A stretch of 64,000 nt of DNA from Streptomyces smaragdinus (GCF_009604385.1 NZ_WEGJ01000003.1:310001-374000); one strand, 5' to 3'. Counted from the first letter of the stretch, positions 1-8,852 are shown. Translations and numbers: made by a program. The notes: generated by a model from the sequence alone, not told the origin.

Positions 1-2575
1 AGCGCAGGACGTCGCGCAGCAGCCGGGCGTTCTTCACGGTGACGGTGGACCCCTTGCGCGAGGCCACCGCGTCGACCTCCGGGATGCTGCCCTTGGCCCC
101 GCACCGGGAGGCACACTCGACGCCGAGCACGAGGAACGCCCCCGCCTCCTGCGGGGGCTTCTCCCCCATCAGCCAGGGCAGGGCCCCCTCGATCACGGCC
201 CACACCGTCCCGTACGCCCCCGACTCGGCAGCCGAACGCAGCCCGTTCACCACGTTCTTCAGCCCGTGCACCACCCCCAGCCGCCTCCCCAGCATCCGGC
301 AGTCCAGCGCCCCCTGCGCGGCCAGCACGAGCAGGGCCTCCACCGCCGCGTCGGTCTCCGTCCTGAGCCGCTCGGCGAGCTGCGCGTGCATCGCGTACCC
401 GGCGGGGCCGCCGGACTCCGCGAGATACGGGAACAGCCCGGCCTCCCTCGTGGATATCCGCGCCGCGACCTCGTCCCGGTGATGCGGCAGTTGGGCCACC
501 CAGAAAGGCGCGCGGTAGACGGGCACCGTGTAATCCGCGTAATCCCGTCCGCGCGTGGTGTACGCACCGACGAGGGCCGCGGCAGCCGGCGGAAACGCCG
601 GGACGGGCTCCAGCGCGGGCTGCGCGGGACCGACGGACCTCGACCGTCGGTTCACCCGGTCCGCGCTCTCCCACCCCTCCGGCGTGGAATCCCGGTGCGG
701 CAGCCCCCCGTCCCGCAGCCACTCCGCCAGCCACCGCCCGGCGTCGGACCGCAGCTCTCCCGCCTTCCGTACGGTCTCCCCCTCGGCCGGGCCGACCCGC
801 AGCAGGGCCTGCGCGAAGTCGACCGGCGCCGGCGTCACGCCCAGACGCTCCAGCTCGGCGACCCGCTCCACCAGCACCGCCGCGTCGATCGCGCCGGTGG
901 CCAGCGTGGGCAGGGCCAGCAGGAACGGCTGCGCGGCACCGGACTCGAGCAGATCCATGACCTCCATGAGCCGCGCCATGAGCATCCGCCACGGCGGCAG
1001 CAGCTCGTCGTTGGTGTCCGTCCTCGGCCCTCCCCGCACCACGGTCACCACATCGAACAGATCGTGCAGATAGTGATGCCCGCAGCAGGGGAGGTTCGGC
1101 CTCGTCCGCTTGACCGCCGCGAGCGCCTCGGCCAGCGCGGCCCGATCGAGGACGGCGTACCGGACCAGCCCGTCCAGCGCCCGCTCGAACGCGACCACGT
1201 CCCCCCGGTTCGCGAGGGCCACCGCGACCTCCTGCACCGCCTCGGCGAGGGACCCGACCGGCCCCGGCACGCCCACGGGCTCGGGCACGGGGGGCAGCAC
1301 CTCCTCGTACGGCTCGGGCTCGGCGCTCTCCACCGGCCCGCCGAACAACGCCGCGGCCTGAGCCGTCAGCCCCGGGCTCAGCACCTCGGCGGCCGTCCGC
1401 AGCTCCTCGACCACCGCGCTTCCACCGGACTTGAGATGCCGGGCAACGATCTTGAGGGCGCTCTCCTGAATCCCCATGTCGGGGTGCTGGAAGGCGATCG
1501 CGACACCGGCCAGGATCACGTCCGCCCGGGCGGGATCCCGCCGGATCACCCGGCTGAGCCAGGAAAGCTGGTCCCGTACCAGCTTCTTCTGGGAACGAAG
1601 CAGCAGACGCTCGCACATCTCGGCGAGCACGGAGTCGCTCAGCAGCCCGGCCTCCTCCAGCCCGACCAGGACCTCCCGGCCGTACGAGGCGACCGGCAAC
1701 GACAGGTCGAGCATGGCCACGTGATACCGCAGCAGCGCGGCGTACTCGTCCGGAGTCGGCTCGATGGCCGCCAGAAAATCTATGCGCTCCGTGATCCGCC
1801 TGCGCAGGCCTTCCTTGAGAAGACCGGAGAGGACCGTCTCGACGACGGCGACCCGCCGCGGTGCCATCCAGGCACGTTCGTCGGCGGTGAGCACGAGGGC
1901 CTTCAGGGCCTCGGTGTAGTACGGGCTGGAGTCGGCCATGTTGCCGAAGAGGCCGCGGAGAACCACGTCCCGGTCGATCAGCCCCTCGGCGATGAGATCC
2001 ATCAGCAGCGGCACCGAGGGCAGGTAAGTCCCGGGCCGCTCCAGGATCAACGGCAGCAGGGTCGGCGTGTGGACGTCCTCACGCAGGCCTTCCAGGGGCT
2101 TCCCGCTCCCGATGTGCCGGCCCATCCAGGCGTTGATGTAGTAGTCGGTCGTCGGCACAGGACAACCGGTGGTACGGACGATGTGCTCGCAGAGCGGATA
2201 GTGCAGCGAACTGGTCCCCGCCGGGAACTGCTCGGAGACCTCGCTGACGAACTCGACCCGCCACTCGACCGGAAACAGATCCAGCACGGGCAACAGCCCG
2301 CACGCCTCATCCCCCATCTCCACCCGCGGAACCCATCTGACCCGGAGCATCTCGGCAACCGCGGCCTTCGGACTCTCCTGACACGCGAGCCGGGCCCTCA
2401 TCAGGGCAACCTTCTGCCCGAGGGTCTGCTCCTTCCACCGGTCGTACTCGACTACGGCCTCAGTCCGGGGAACCAGGTCAGCGGCATAGGCGGCACGCTG
2501 CTCGAGCGTCAGCAGGCCCAGCTCCCGGAGCACACCGTCGGCGTCCCCGGCATCAACGAGTTCCATCAGATCCAC
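1..2575 (-). CDS. Large hypothetical protein, 3' end outside the window
   Basis: An open frame runs on the minus strand from a GTG at 2575 off the left edge, giving at least 858 residues. The GTG is preceded by AAGGAG at a normal distance; an in-frame ATG at 2566 is the alternative. The protein is soluble, Leu/Val/Glu-rich and helical in appearance, with no signal peptide or membrane segment. It resembles in size and composition the large DUF6493-type proteins of Streptomyces, but that assignment is tentative and no catalytic motif was recognised. Long plus-strand frames over the same bases are Arg/Pro-rich and are antisense shadows. Function unknown. Confidence 0.75.
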   Translation of the reverse strand, partial: MDLMELVDAGDADGVLRELGLLTLEQRAAYAADLVPRTEAVVEYDRWKEQTLGQKVALMRARLACQESPKAAVAEMLRVRWVPRVEMGDEACGLLPVLDLFPVEWRVEFVSEVSEQFPAGTSSLHYPLCEHIVRTTGCPVPTTDYYINAWMGRHIGSGKPLEGLREDVHTPTLLPLILERPGTYLPSVPLLMDLIAEGLIDRDVVLRGLFGNMADSSPYYTEALKALVLTADERAWMAPRRVAVVETVLSGLLKEGLRRRITERIDFLAAIEPTPDEYAALLRYHVAMLDLSLPVASYGREVLVGLEEAGLLSDSVLAEMCERLLLRSQKKLVRDQLSWLSRVIRRDPARADVILAGVAIAFQHPDMGIQESALKIVARHLKSGGSAVVEELRTAAEVLSPGLTAQAAALFGGPVESAEPEPYEEVLPPVPEPVGVPGPVGSLAEAVQEVAVALANRGDVVAFERALDGLVRYAVLDRAALAEALAAVKRTRPNLPCCGHHYLHDLFDVVTVVRGGPRTDTNDELLPPWRMLMARLMEVMDLLESGAAQPFLLALPTLATGAIDAAVLVERVAELERLGVTPAPVDFAQALLRVGPAEGETVRKAGELRSDAGRWLAEWLRDGGLPHRDSTPEGWESADRVNRRSRSVGPAQPALEPVPAFPPAAAALVGAYTTRGRDYADYTVPVYRAPFWVAQLPHHRDEVAARISTREAGLFPYLAESGGPAGYAMHAQLAERLRTETDAAVEALLVLAAQGALDCRMLGRRLGVVHGLKNVVNGLRSAAESGAYGTVWAVIEGALPWLMGEKPPQEAGAFLVLGVECASRCGAKGSIPEVDAVASRKGSTVTVKNARLLRDVLR

Positions 2576-2722
2576 CGGGTTGGCTCCTTCGCCGTATGGG
2601 TCGTACGAGTTGTCACGTGAGGAGACCATAGGCCAGGGGGCTGACATCGCTGTCGGGGTACGGCCGACGTGGCCGGCGCCCGACCCGCCACACAGAAGTT
2701 CGGCAACCGCGAGAATCCACGC

Positions 2723-2977
2723 ATGGACTCCTACGCCCTCACCGAAGCCCAGAGCCGGCTCGGCACCCTCGCACGCCTCGTCGCCACAGAGCGGAAGCAG
2801 ATCGCGCTCACGGACCAAGGCCAGGTCACGGCCATCCTCATCAGCCCTGCGGAGCTGGAGGACCTGGAGGACTACCGCATCGCTGCGGAGTACCAGGCCC
2901 GAAAGGAGCGCGGCGAAACCGGCCCCGGCATCCCCATGGCCGAGGCCCGCCGCCGGCTCTTCGGGGACGACGAGTGA
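2723..2977 (+). CDS. Phd/YefM-family antitoxin, apparently orphan
   Basis: This 84-aa protein starts with a short N-terminal DNA-binding region typical of Phd/YefM antitoxins (MDSYALTEAQSRLGTLARLV), followed by a strand-helix segment (QIALTDQGQVTAILISPAELEDLED) and an acidic toxin-binding tail. Family members repress their own operon and neutralise a RelE/ParE- or Doc-type toxin. The stop overlaps a GTG (2974-2976) where a toxin gene would be expected to start, but that frame closes after five codons. No toxin-like protein is found in the next 160 bases. The start chosen excludes an upstream ATG at 2669 whose extra 18 residues do not look like the family. Confidence 0.8.
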   Translation: MDSYALTEAQSRLGTLARLVATERKQIALTDQGQVTAILISPAELEDLEDYRIAAEYQARKERGETGPGIPMAEARRRLFGDDE

Positions 2978-3136
2978 GCGGCCACGTTTGAGTCCGGATG
3001 GCCATGTGCCTCAGCCATGACAGTCGGCAAGGATCGCGATCACTGGTCATCCAGACGGAACGCTGGTGGTCATTCAGCCGCTATACGCTCCGGAGACCGG
3101 CCTGGACCCACAGCCAGGACAAGCCACGTCCTCAGG

Positions 3137-3577
3137 TCAGTTCTCGCAGAAGCCGGAGGCCTTCAGGACCTCGTTGATCGCCTTGCCCTGCTCCTCGGTG
3201 ACGGCGGTGTCGCCCTGGGCGAAGTTCGCGGCGGCGGCCCTGTCGAGGTTCGGGGCGCCGCTGTTGATCGCGGCGCACTGAGTGTGGGCGGCGGCGATGG
3301 TCTTGTTCTCGTCCGCGCCGACCACGGCGGGGCTGATGGCGATCAGGGCGGCGAGGAGTTCCTCGCGGGTGGCGTTCTTCGGGACGGACTTGGGCTCGGG
3401 GGAGGCGGCGGGGGCCTCGGTCGGGTCGGCCGTGGGGGCGGGTTCGCTCGCGTCGGGGGTCGGGGCGGCGGACTTCGTGGGCTCGGCCTTGGTGTCGTCG
3501 CCGTTGTCGCCGGAGCAGCCGGTGAGGGCGAGGAGGAGGGCGATCGCGGCGCCGGCGACGGCTGTGGTGGTGCGCAT
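3137..3577 (-). CDS. Small secreted lipoprotein
   Basis: The 146-aa protein begins with a basic N-terminus and hydrophobic stretch (MRTTTAVAGAAIALLLALTGC) ending in a lipobox LTGC, with Cys21 as the predicted lipidation site. An Ala/Pro/Glu/Thr-rich linker of about 40 residues follows, then a small domain with two cysteines (one in HTQCAAIN, one in the final GFCEN) that could form a disulphide. It is expected to sit on the outer face of the membrane. I do not recognise a family with known function. Confidence 0.8.
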   Translation of the reverse strand: MRTTTAVAGAAIALLLALTGCSGDNGDDTKAEPTKSAAPTPDASEPAPTADPTEAPAASPEPKSVPKNATREELLAALIAISPAVVGADENKTIAAAHTQCAAINSGAPNLDRAAAANFAQGDTAVTEEQGKAINEVLKASGFCEN

Positions 3578-3683
3578 GGGTCCTTCTGGGGTGGGTGGGG
3601 TCGCAGGATTGCATCCTCGCTGGTCGGGGGCGGGAATTGCATCCGTTGTCGCGGATTTGTGACGCGATCCGGCTCCGCCCCGG

Positions 3684-3929
3684 TCAGGGCTCGGGGACGA
3701 GGCCGGGCTGGTGGTCCTGGATGCCGCCGCAGTAGGCCTCGTATTCGGTGTCGGTCAGCCAGATCTTCTGGTCAGTGTTGATGGAGTGACGCAGGACCCA
3801 TCCGCCCTCGAGCCGCGCGACCTCGAGGCAGTCACCCGGGCCGCCGGCGCCGGAGCGCTTCGACTTCGTCCAGGTCGCTGTGGAGAGGTCCTGGTCCATG
3901 AGGGCGCTGAGTATCTCGGACTTAGTCAC
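3684..3929 (-). CDS. DUF397 protein (WhiJ-associated small protein)
   Basis: An 81-aa protein with the DUF397 signature: TWTKSKRSG near residue 20, then GDCLEVA, then WVLRHS. DUF397 proteins are encoded next to HTH-DUF5753 (WhiJ-like) regulators in Streptomyces and are thought to work with them. Its start overlaps the end of the upstream HTH gene by 8 bp, so the two are translated as one unit. A second DUF397 protein (5471-5716) lies on the other side of the same regulator. Some authors view these pairs as toxin-antitoxin-like; that is unproven here. Confidence 0.88.
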   Translation of the reverse strand: MTKSEILSALMDQDLSTATWTKSKRSGAGGPGDCLEVARLEGGWVLRHSINTDQKIWLTDTEYEAYCGGIQDHQPGLVPEP

Positions 3930-4809
3930 GTGTCATCTCTTTTCTGACGGTGCGGATCAGTTCCACTGATTCGAGGTGGGTGAGCGACAGCTTCTTCGCG
4001 GACCTCAGGAGGCTCTGGATGCCAAGGAGTTCCTTGCTCCTCCTCTGGAAGGACATCCCCGTCATCGCGTCGAACACCGCGATCGGATGCTCGTCGGGGC
4101 CACGAAACTCCAGCAGATGGGAGACGTAGGTGAGCGTTGCGGGTGCACTGAACGGGATGACGCGGATCAACACGCCTCGTTGCTCCGCGTCGACCAACAG
4201 CGAATCGATCTGGGCGCGCATGGCATCGGCGCCCCCGACCTGCTGCCGCAGCGCACCTTCCCCGAAGATCACCTCAACCTTGGGCGGCTCGGGCTTGTCG
4301 AGGATACGGCGGCGCATGCCCCTCAGTTCGACGGAGCGTTCCACTGTGTGCGGGGCGAGCATCTCCCGCGAAAGCACGCCGGTGATGGCCCGCCCGTAAG
4401 CAGGAATCTGCAACAGCCCCGGAATGATGCTGCCGCCGCATGTGGTGATGCGCTCGGCAGCGTCTTCGTAGGCGATGAACTTGATGAGGGAATCGGGGAA
4501 TTCGTCCTCGTACTCCGACCACCAGGCATCGGAGATCGCCCGCCCCTCCTGCAGCATGGTCTCCAAGCGGACCTTCTGCTCAAGCCCCGACTCGTACAAC
4601 TGCAGGAGCTTGGCCAATTCCCAGGGCTCAGGCCATGATTCGCCCCGCTCGAACCGGGAGACGCGATCAACCGTCCGCCGCGCAATCGCGCGAGCCGCGT
4701 CTATCTGCTTGACGGTGCCGCCGACAGCCGGGCGGGCGGCAAGGCGCTCCTGCTTGATCGCCTCGCCGAAGCGTCGTCGCGCGACCGTGGTCGCGGCGCT
4801 CACCGACAT
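3922..4809 (-). CDS. WhiJ-like HTH regulator with DUF5753 domain
   Basis: The 295-aa protein has an N-terminal Xre-type helix-turn-helix (about residues 10-75; motif TVDRVSRFERGESWPEPWELAKLL) and a C-terminal DUF5753 domain (about 105-285; motifs FIAYEDAAERITTCGG, IPGLLQIPAYGRAI, RGMRRRIL, DPEHPIAVFD-like segment). This architecture is that of WhiJ and its many Streptomyces paralogues, which act as repressors linked to development and antibiotic production. It is co-translated with the DUF397 gene downstream. The divergent gene at 5013 encodes an anti-sigma-type ATPase, completing the usual WhiJ/AbaA-like set. Confidence 0.9.
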   Translation of the reverse strand: MSVSAATTVARRRFGEAIKQERLAARPAVGGTVKQIDAARAIARRTVDRVSRFERGESWPEPWELAKLLQLYESGLEQKVRLETMLQEGRAISDAWWSEYEDEFPDSLIKFIAYEDAAERITTCGGSIIPGLLQIPAYGRAITGVLSREMLAPHTVERSVELRGMRRRILDKPEPPKVEVIFGEGALRQQVGGADAMRAQIDSLLVDAEQRGVLIRVIPFSAPATLTYVSHLLEFRGPDEHPIAVFDAMTGMSFQRRSKELLGIQSLLRSAKKLSLTHLESVELIRTVRKEMTRD

Positions 4810-5012
4810 CGTGTCTCCCTCGTGCGTTGTTCAACAGGCATTGGAAGCGTAACGCGTTGGCTTCAACACGGGGAGTTACAGGGTGGGTTCAGCCGAAAGG
4901 GTGATTGCGATCGCAGTGACGAGAGCGCCAAGCTTTGCGTTACGCAGTGCGGTCACATCACTGCGGAGAGTTGTCCCAGCGGCTGCCTTCAGTCGCGTAG
5001 CTGGAGGTCGCA

Positions 5013-5420
5013 ATGCGTACGAAGCAGCCCAACTGGCCGGAGCTCGCTGCCACGTTCCTTCGACATCCCGGCTCTGTCCCGCACGCACGCAAGTGGGCTC
5101 GCGGGGTCCTCGACGAGGCGGGGGCCTCGGGAGACGTCCTGGACGTGGCGGAGCTCCTTGTCAGCGAGGTCGTCACGAACGCCGTCGTGCACGGCGGCGG
5201 CGAGGTGGTGACGGTCACGGTGCACGACGACCTGTCGCTCGCGGTGTGGGACAACTCCCCCTGCCTGCCACGCCCTCGCGACGCCGCCCTCACCGACGAG
5301 GGTGGCCGGGGCCTGGCCATGCTGGGGATGTTCGCGCCGGGGTACTCGGTGCGGGCGTGCGCTTCGGGCGGGAAGACGGTGCGTTTCACGCCGCGGACGT
5401 ATGCGGATGGGTGGGCGTGA
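5013..5420 (+). CDS. Anti-sigma-factor-type ATP-binding protein (HATPase_c_2)
   Basis: A 135-aa single-domain GHKL ATPase of the RsbW/SpoIIAB kind. The N box is in ELLVSEVVTNAVVHG, a D-containing G1-like box is VWDNSP, and the G2-like loop is DEGGRGLAML. It lies divergent to the WhiJ-like regulator and is followed 50 bp later by a DUF397 gene. Family members bind a sigma factor or phosphorylate an antagonist; the partner is not identifiable from sequence. The start ATG is preceded by TGGAGGTCGCA, a strong ribosome-binding site. Confidence 0.88.
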   Translation: MRTKQPNWPELAATFLRHPGSVPHARKWARGVLDEAGASGDVLDVAELLVSEVVTNAVVHGGGEVVTVTVHDDLSLAVWDNSPCLPRPRDAALTDEGGRGLAMLGMFAPGYSVRACASGGKTVRFTPRTYADGWA

Positions 5421-5470
5421 GGTGCCTTCGCTGGGCAGGATAAATGGGGAGCGGAGGGGGATTACGCGTG

Positions 5471-5716
5471 ATGGAGAAGATGAAGACGCTCAAGGCCTTG
5501 CTGGCGGCGGACCTGTCCGGGGCGGTGTGGACCAAGTCTGCCTTCTCCGGGAGTACGGGTCACGACTGCTTGGAGGTCACTCGCGTTGAAGGGCTCGGGT
5601 ACGTACTACGCCACTCCGTCCTGACGGATCACCGGATCCCACTGACCGAGTCGGAGTACGTCGCATATTGCGAGGGCGTGCGGGCGGGGCAGACGGGACT
5701 CGTTCCGGGGGCCTGA
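5471..5716 (+). CDS. Second DUF397 protein of the WhiJ-like cluster
   Basis: An 81-aa DUF397 protein (WTKSAFSGST, DCLEVTRVEG, YVLRHSVLTDHRIPLTESEYVAYCEGV). It is clearly paralogous to the one at 3684-3929; the C-terminal halves align closely. A GTG at 5468 sits directly in front of the ATG and either could be used; a GGAGGGGG sequence lies upstream. The position after the ATPase gene suggests co-transcription with it. It is followed by a perfect 9-bp hairpin (5762-5782) that probably ends the transcript. Confidence 0.87.
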   Translation: MEKMKTLKALLAADLSGAVWTKSAFSGSTGHDCLEVTRVEGLGYVLRHSVLTDHRIPLTESEYVAYCEGVRAGQTGLVPGA

Positions 5717-5761
5717 CGGGCGTCCGTCGACTCATGGGTGCCGTTGCGCCGGCCGCCGACT

Positions 5762-5782
5762 CCCCGCGCCTGCGGCGCGGGG
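5762..5782. terminator. GC hairpin after DUF397 gene
   Basis: Perfect 9-bp inverted repeat CCCCGCGCC/GGCGCGGGG with a TGC loop, 45 bp downstream of the DUF397 stop. There is no T-run, which is usual for Streptomyces terminators. Confidence 0.55.
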
Positions 5783-5901
5783 CGGGGCCCACCCACATGC
5801 CGCCCGTTTCGGGGTGACGGGGCTGGCGTAGCCGGCGGCGGGGTGGGCGAGGGCAGTGTGCGCCGCTGGGGAGCTGAGGGTGGGCCGGCGGCGCAGGTTT
5901 T

Positions 5902-5934
5902 GGATGCGGAGTGTTTCTGCGGCGCTGCGCGCCT
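5902..5934 (+). repeat. GGATGCGGAGTG hairpin unit, copy 1
   Basis: Unit of about 33 bp: GGATGCGGAGTG, a short variable stretch, then an inverted repeat GGCGC-TGC-GCGCC. The same layout recurs at 6001-6032 with loop TTC. Confidence 0.5.
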
Positions 5935-5980
5935 TGGGGCAGGGAGCGGGGGGCGGGGCGCTGCGCGCCTCGCAGTGAGG

Positions 5981-6032
5981 GAAGCCGCTGGCGCGGCTTC
6001 GGATGCGGAGTGAGGCGTCGGCGCTTCGCGCC
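5981..6032 (+). repeat. GGATGCGGAGTG hairpin unit, copy 2, with leading hairpin
   Basis: A perfect 8-bp hairpin (GAAGCCGC-TGGC-GCGGCTTC, 5981-6000) runs directly into GGATGCGGAGTG (6001-6012), followed by CGGCGC-TTC-GCGCCG. The hairpin-then-GGATGCG layout also appears in the element at 6334-6370. Confidence 0.5.
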
Positions 6033-6333
6033 GCCGGGCCAGCGTGTGCGGGGGCAACCGTACGAGTGCCTGTGCCCCGGGGGGAGTTCCCCACGGTTGG
6101 CGGGCTAGAGGGGGCGGTGACCAGGGACAATCCGGTAGCCGCCGACGCAAAGAAGGGGACGTTCGACACGCCTGCGCGCGTACGGGAAACGCTCCCAACC
6201 CGACCACGACGCGGCAGTACGCGCGTAGGTGTGTCGGGCGGCCCCGACCCACTTCACGCCCGCGCGCACCCCGCCAGACCAGACACCGCCCCCGAGGCCA
6301 AGACACCCACCCTCAGCACGGCTGGCGCTTGAA

Positions 6334-6370
6334 GCCTCCGGCCGAAGGCCGGATGCGCGTCAGCCGACGC
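6334..6370 (+). repeat. 37-bp dispersed hairpin repeat, copy 1
   Basis: Identical over 37 bp to 39473-39509. It contains CCGGCC-GAA-GGCCGG followed by ATGCGCGTCAGCCGACGC. The flanking bases on the left (a CAGC..GGC.GGCG.TTGA pattern) are also similar in the two copies. It lies just past the 3' end of the beta-mannosidase gene, consistent with a terminator-like role. Confidence 0.8.
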
Positions 6371-6405
6371 AACCGCCAGCCGCTGGCCACTGCACAACGC
6401 CGCAC

Positions 6406-8784
6406 CTACCCCCCGACCCCGTTCACGCAGAACAACGCCCCGCGGACCTCATCGACGGACGGCACCCCACACCCCCGTACGTCGATACGGACCTCCTCCC
6501 CCGGCAGCAGCGTGACCCGCCCCTCGGAGGCGACGGCGTCAGGGCCGAGACGATCCGCCTGCAGCAGCAGATCCCGTACGAGCGAACGTGCCGTGACCAG
6601 CACCGAACAGCCGGAGGCGGAAGGCGACACCGACACGTCGTACCGCGCCGGCGGATACGCGAAGTCCCGGTCCCGGGCGGCGAAGAAGAACGTCCGCTCC
6701 TCGTCGGCGGACACCACCAGGAACTCCTTCGCGGACCCCGCCGAAAGCACCAGCCCCGCCGGGACGTCGACCTCGGCGACCGACCGCCCGGCCACGGTCA
6801 CCGGCACGGAGGCAGAGGCCAGTACAGTCCCGTCGACGGACATCCGGCGCAGAGAGAGATCCGCAGCCCAGGGGCCCGCCCCCTGGTTGCAGACGGCAAC
6901 CGATGACCCCGCGGGACGGACCACCAGCAGCCGGTCCGCGTACAGCCTCCGCAGCTCGAACCACAGCGGCTTCCGCCGCCCGTCCCCGTCCACCGCCGAC
7001 CAGCTCGTCACCGGCCAGCAGTCGTTGAGCTGCCACACCACCGTCCCCGCACACACCGGCCAGTGCGAACGCCAGTGCGAGATTCCCGTGTCGATGGCCC
7101 GCGCCTGGTTCAGCTGCATGAGGTAGTGCCAGCGGTCGAAGTCCGCCGGGACGGCGAAGTGCCGGGACAGGCCCCGCGACAGCTTGTCGTTGCCGCCCTC
7201 CGCCTTCTGGTGATGCAGCATCTCCGGCGACGAGGGCGCGAGCGACGACGCGCCGACCGCCCGCCGCATCGTCGCCCACGTCGCAGGGGCCTGCCAGCCG
7301 AACTCCGCGACGAAGCGGGGGACGTCGAGGGTGTAGTCGGTGTAGTCCGACCGGTTCCAGACGTCCCAGGAGTGATGCGTACCGTGCGACGGATCGTTCG
7401 GGTGGTGGTCCCACGAGCCGGACCACGGGCTGCCCGCCCAGTACGGGCGCGTCGGGTCGAGTTCGGCGACGATGCGCGGGAGAAGGCCCAGGTAGTAGCC
7501 CTCGCCCCAGGACTCGGCGCCCAGCTCCGGCTCCCAGTCCCAGTCGCGGAAGCCCCAGAGGTTCTCGTTGTTGCCGTTCCACAGGACGAGGCTCGGATGC
7601 GGCATCAGCCGTACGACGTTGTCGCGCGCCTCCGCGTCGATCTCGCCGCGCAGCGGCTGGTCCTCGGGGTAGGCGGCGCAGGCGAAGGGGAAGTCCTGCC
7701 AGACCATCAGGCCCAGCTCGTCGCAGAGCGCGTAGAAGTCGTCCGACTCGTAGATCCCGCCGCCCCAGACCCTGACCAGATCGACGTTCGCCTCGACGGC
7801 CTGCGTGAGGCGCTCGCGGTAGCGGGCGGCGGTGACGCGGGACGGGAAGGCGTCGTCGGGGATCCAGTTCACGCCGCGGGCGAAGACGGGGACGCCGTTG
7901 ACCACCAGCGTGAAGGCGGAGTCCGCGGTGTCGAGCGTCACCGTACGGAAGCCCAGGCGGCGGGTCCACGTATCGAGCGGCGCGTCCCCGTCGTACAGCG
8001 TCACCTCGCAGTCGTACAGCGGCTGCTCGCCGTATCCCCGGGGCCACCACAGCGCGACGTCCGGCACCTCGACGGCGAGGACTGCCTCCGCTCCGTCGAA
8101 CGACACCCGCCCCGTCACCCCGCCCACCGACACCGACGCGGCGAGCGGACGCCCCTCGCCGCCCGCCGTGCGCTCGACCGTCAGCCGGAGCTCGACCCGC
8201 CCGGTCCCGCCGGAAACCGTGACCAGCGGGCGGACGGACGCCAGACGTGCCGTCGACCAGTGCTCCAGCCGCACCGGACGCCAGATCCCGGCGGTGACGA
8301 GCGTCGGCCCCCAGTCCCAGCCGAAGTTGCACGCCATCTTCCGGACGTACTGGAACGGCTCCGGATACGGCCCCGGCCGCGCCCCCAGCCGCTCCCGCAG
8401 CTCCTCCGCCTCGGTGTACGCCGAGGTGAAGCGGACCTCGAGCGGTCCGGAGCCGCCGGTGACGTCGAAGCGGTACGCGCGGTGCATGTTGCGGGTACGG
8501 CCGGTCTCCCGGCCGCCGAGGCTTACGGCGGCGACCGTGTCGAGGCCGTCGAAGACGAGGTCGGTGCGCTCGTGGCCACCGTCGTACGGGGCGACGTCGG
8601 CGGTGTACGTCCAGTCCCGGCGGCCGATCCAGGCGACGTCGTTCTCGTTCGTCCCGAGGTACGGGTCCTCGATCGCGCCGGCCGCCAGCAGATCCGTGTG
8701 GACGCAGCCCGGTATCGCGGCCGGGAGCTCGGCGCCGTCGTGGCGCAGGGTCCAGCCGTCGGTGAGCGGGGTGACGTCCTTCAT
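6406..8784 (-). CDS. Beta-mannosidase, glycoside hydrolase family 2
   Basis: The 792-aa protein has the GH2 order: N-terminal jelly-roll (residues ~1-180; TDGWTLRHDG, IPGCVHTDLLAAG), Ig-like domain (~190-290), TIM barrel (~295-660) and C-terminal beta domains. The acid/base Glu is in LVLWNGNNENLWG and the nucleophile Glu is expected in RFVAEFGWQAPATW. The sequence is closest in style to beta-mannosidases, which release terminal beta-1,4-linked mannose; there is no signal peptide, so it should be cytoplasmic. The gene is monocistronic and divergent from the DUF4132 gene. A near-palindrome around ACCGGT (8853-8864) upstream could be a LacI-family operator. Confidence 0.9.
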   Translation of the reverse strand: MKDVTPLTDGWTLRHDGAELPAAIPGCVHTDLLAAGAIEDPYLGTNENDVAWIGRRDWTYTADVAPYDGGHERTDLVFDGLDTVAAVSLGGRETGRTRNMHRAYRFDVTGGSGPLEVRFTSAYTEAEELRERLGARPGPYPEPFQYVRKMACNFGWDWGPTLVTAGIWRPVRLEHWSTARLASVRPLVTVSGGTGRVELRLTVERTAGGEGRPLAASVSVGGVTGRVSFDGAEAVLAVEVPDVALWWPRGYGEQPLYDCEVTLYDGDAPLDTWTRRLGFRTVTLDTADSAFTLVVNGVPVFARGVNWIPDDAFPSRVTAARYRERLTQAVEANVDLVRVWGGGIYESDDFYALCDELGLMVWQDFPFACAAYPEDQPLRGEIDAEARDNVVRLMPHPSLVLWNGNNENLWGFRDWDWEPELGAESWGEGYYLGLLPRIVAELDPTRPYWAGSPWSGSWDHHPNDPSHGTHHSWDVWNRSDYTDYTLDVPRFVAEFGWQAPATWATMRRAVGASSLAPSSPEMLHHQKAEGGNDKLSRGLSRHFAVPADFDRWHYLMQLNQARAIDTGISHWRSHWPVCAGTVVWQLNDCWPVTSWSAVDGDGRRKPLWFELRRLYADRLLVVRPAGSSVAVCNQGAGPWAADLSLRRMSVDGTVLASASVPVTVAGRSVAEVDVPAGLVLSAGSAKEFLVVSADEERTFFFAARDRDFAYPPARYDVSVSPSASGCSVLVTARSLVRDLLLQADRLGPDAVASEGRVTLLPGEEVRIDVRGCGVPSVDEVRGALFCVNGVGG

Positions 8785-8852
8785 GCGGGGGCTCCAATCG
8801 GGGTGGGACCGGGAGGGCGTTCAACGTAAGTCCGCGTTCGGGCCGATGTCCA

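Larger units (their letters stand above)
5783..6405. other. Non-coding GC-rich intergenic stretch with hairpin repeats
   Basis: No frame here has a credible protein. The stretch carries several short GC-rich inverted repeats. Two related units start with GGATGCGGAGTG (5902 and 6001), and one copy of a 37-bp element is also found at 39473. It separates the WhiJ-like cluster from the beta-mannosidase gene, which reads towards it. Confidence 0.6.

Noticed and set aside
266..2620. Long plus-strand open frame of nearly 800 codons
   Set aside because: Its product is Arg/Pro/His-rich without domain features; the minus strand encodes a normal protein with a good ribosome-binding site over the same bases.
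2978..3136. Possible RelE/ParE toxin after the Phd-type antitoxin
   Set aside because: The expected frame stops after five codons; other frames show no toxin motif.
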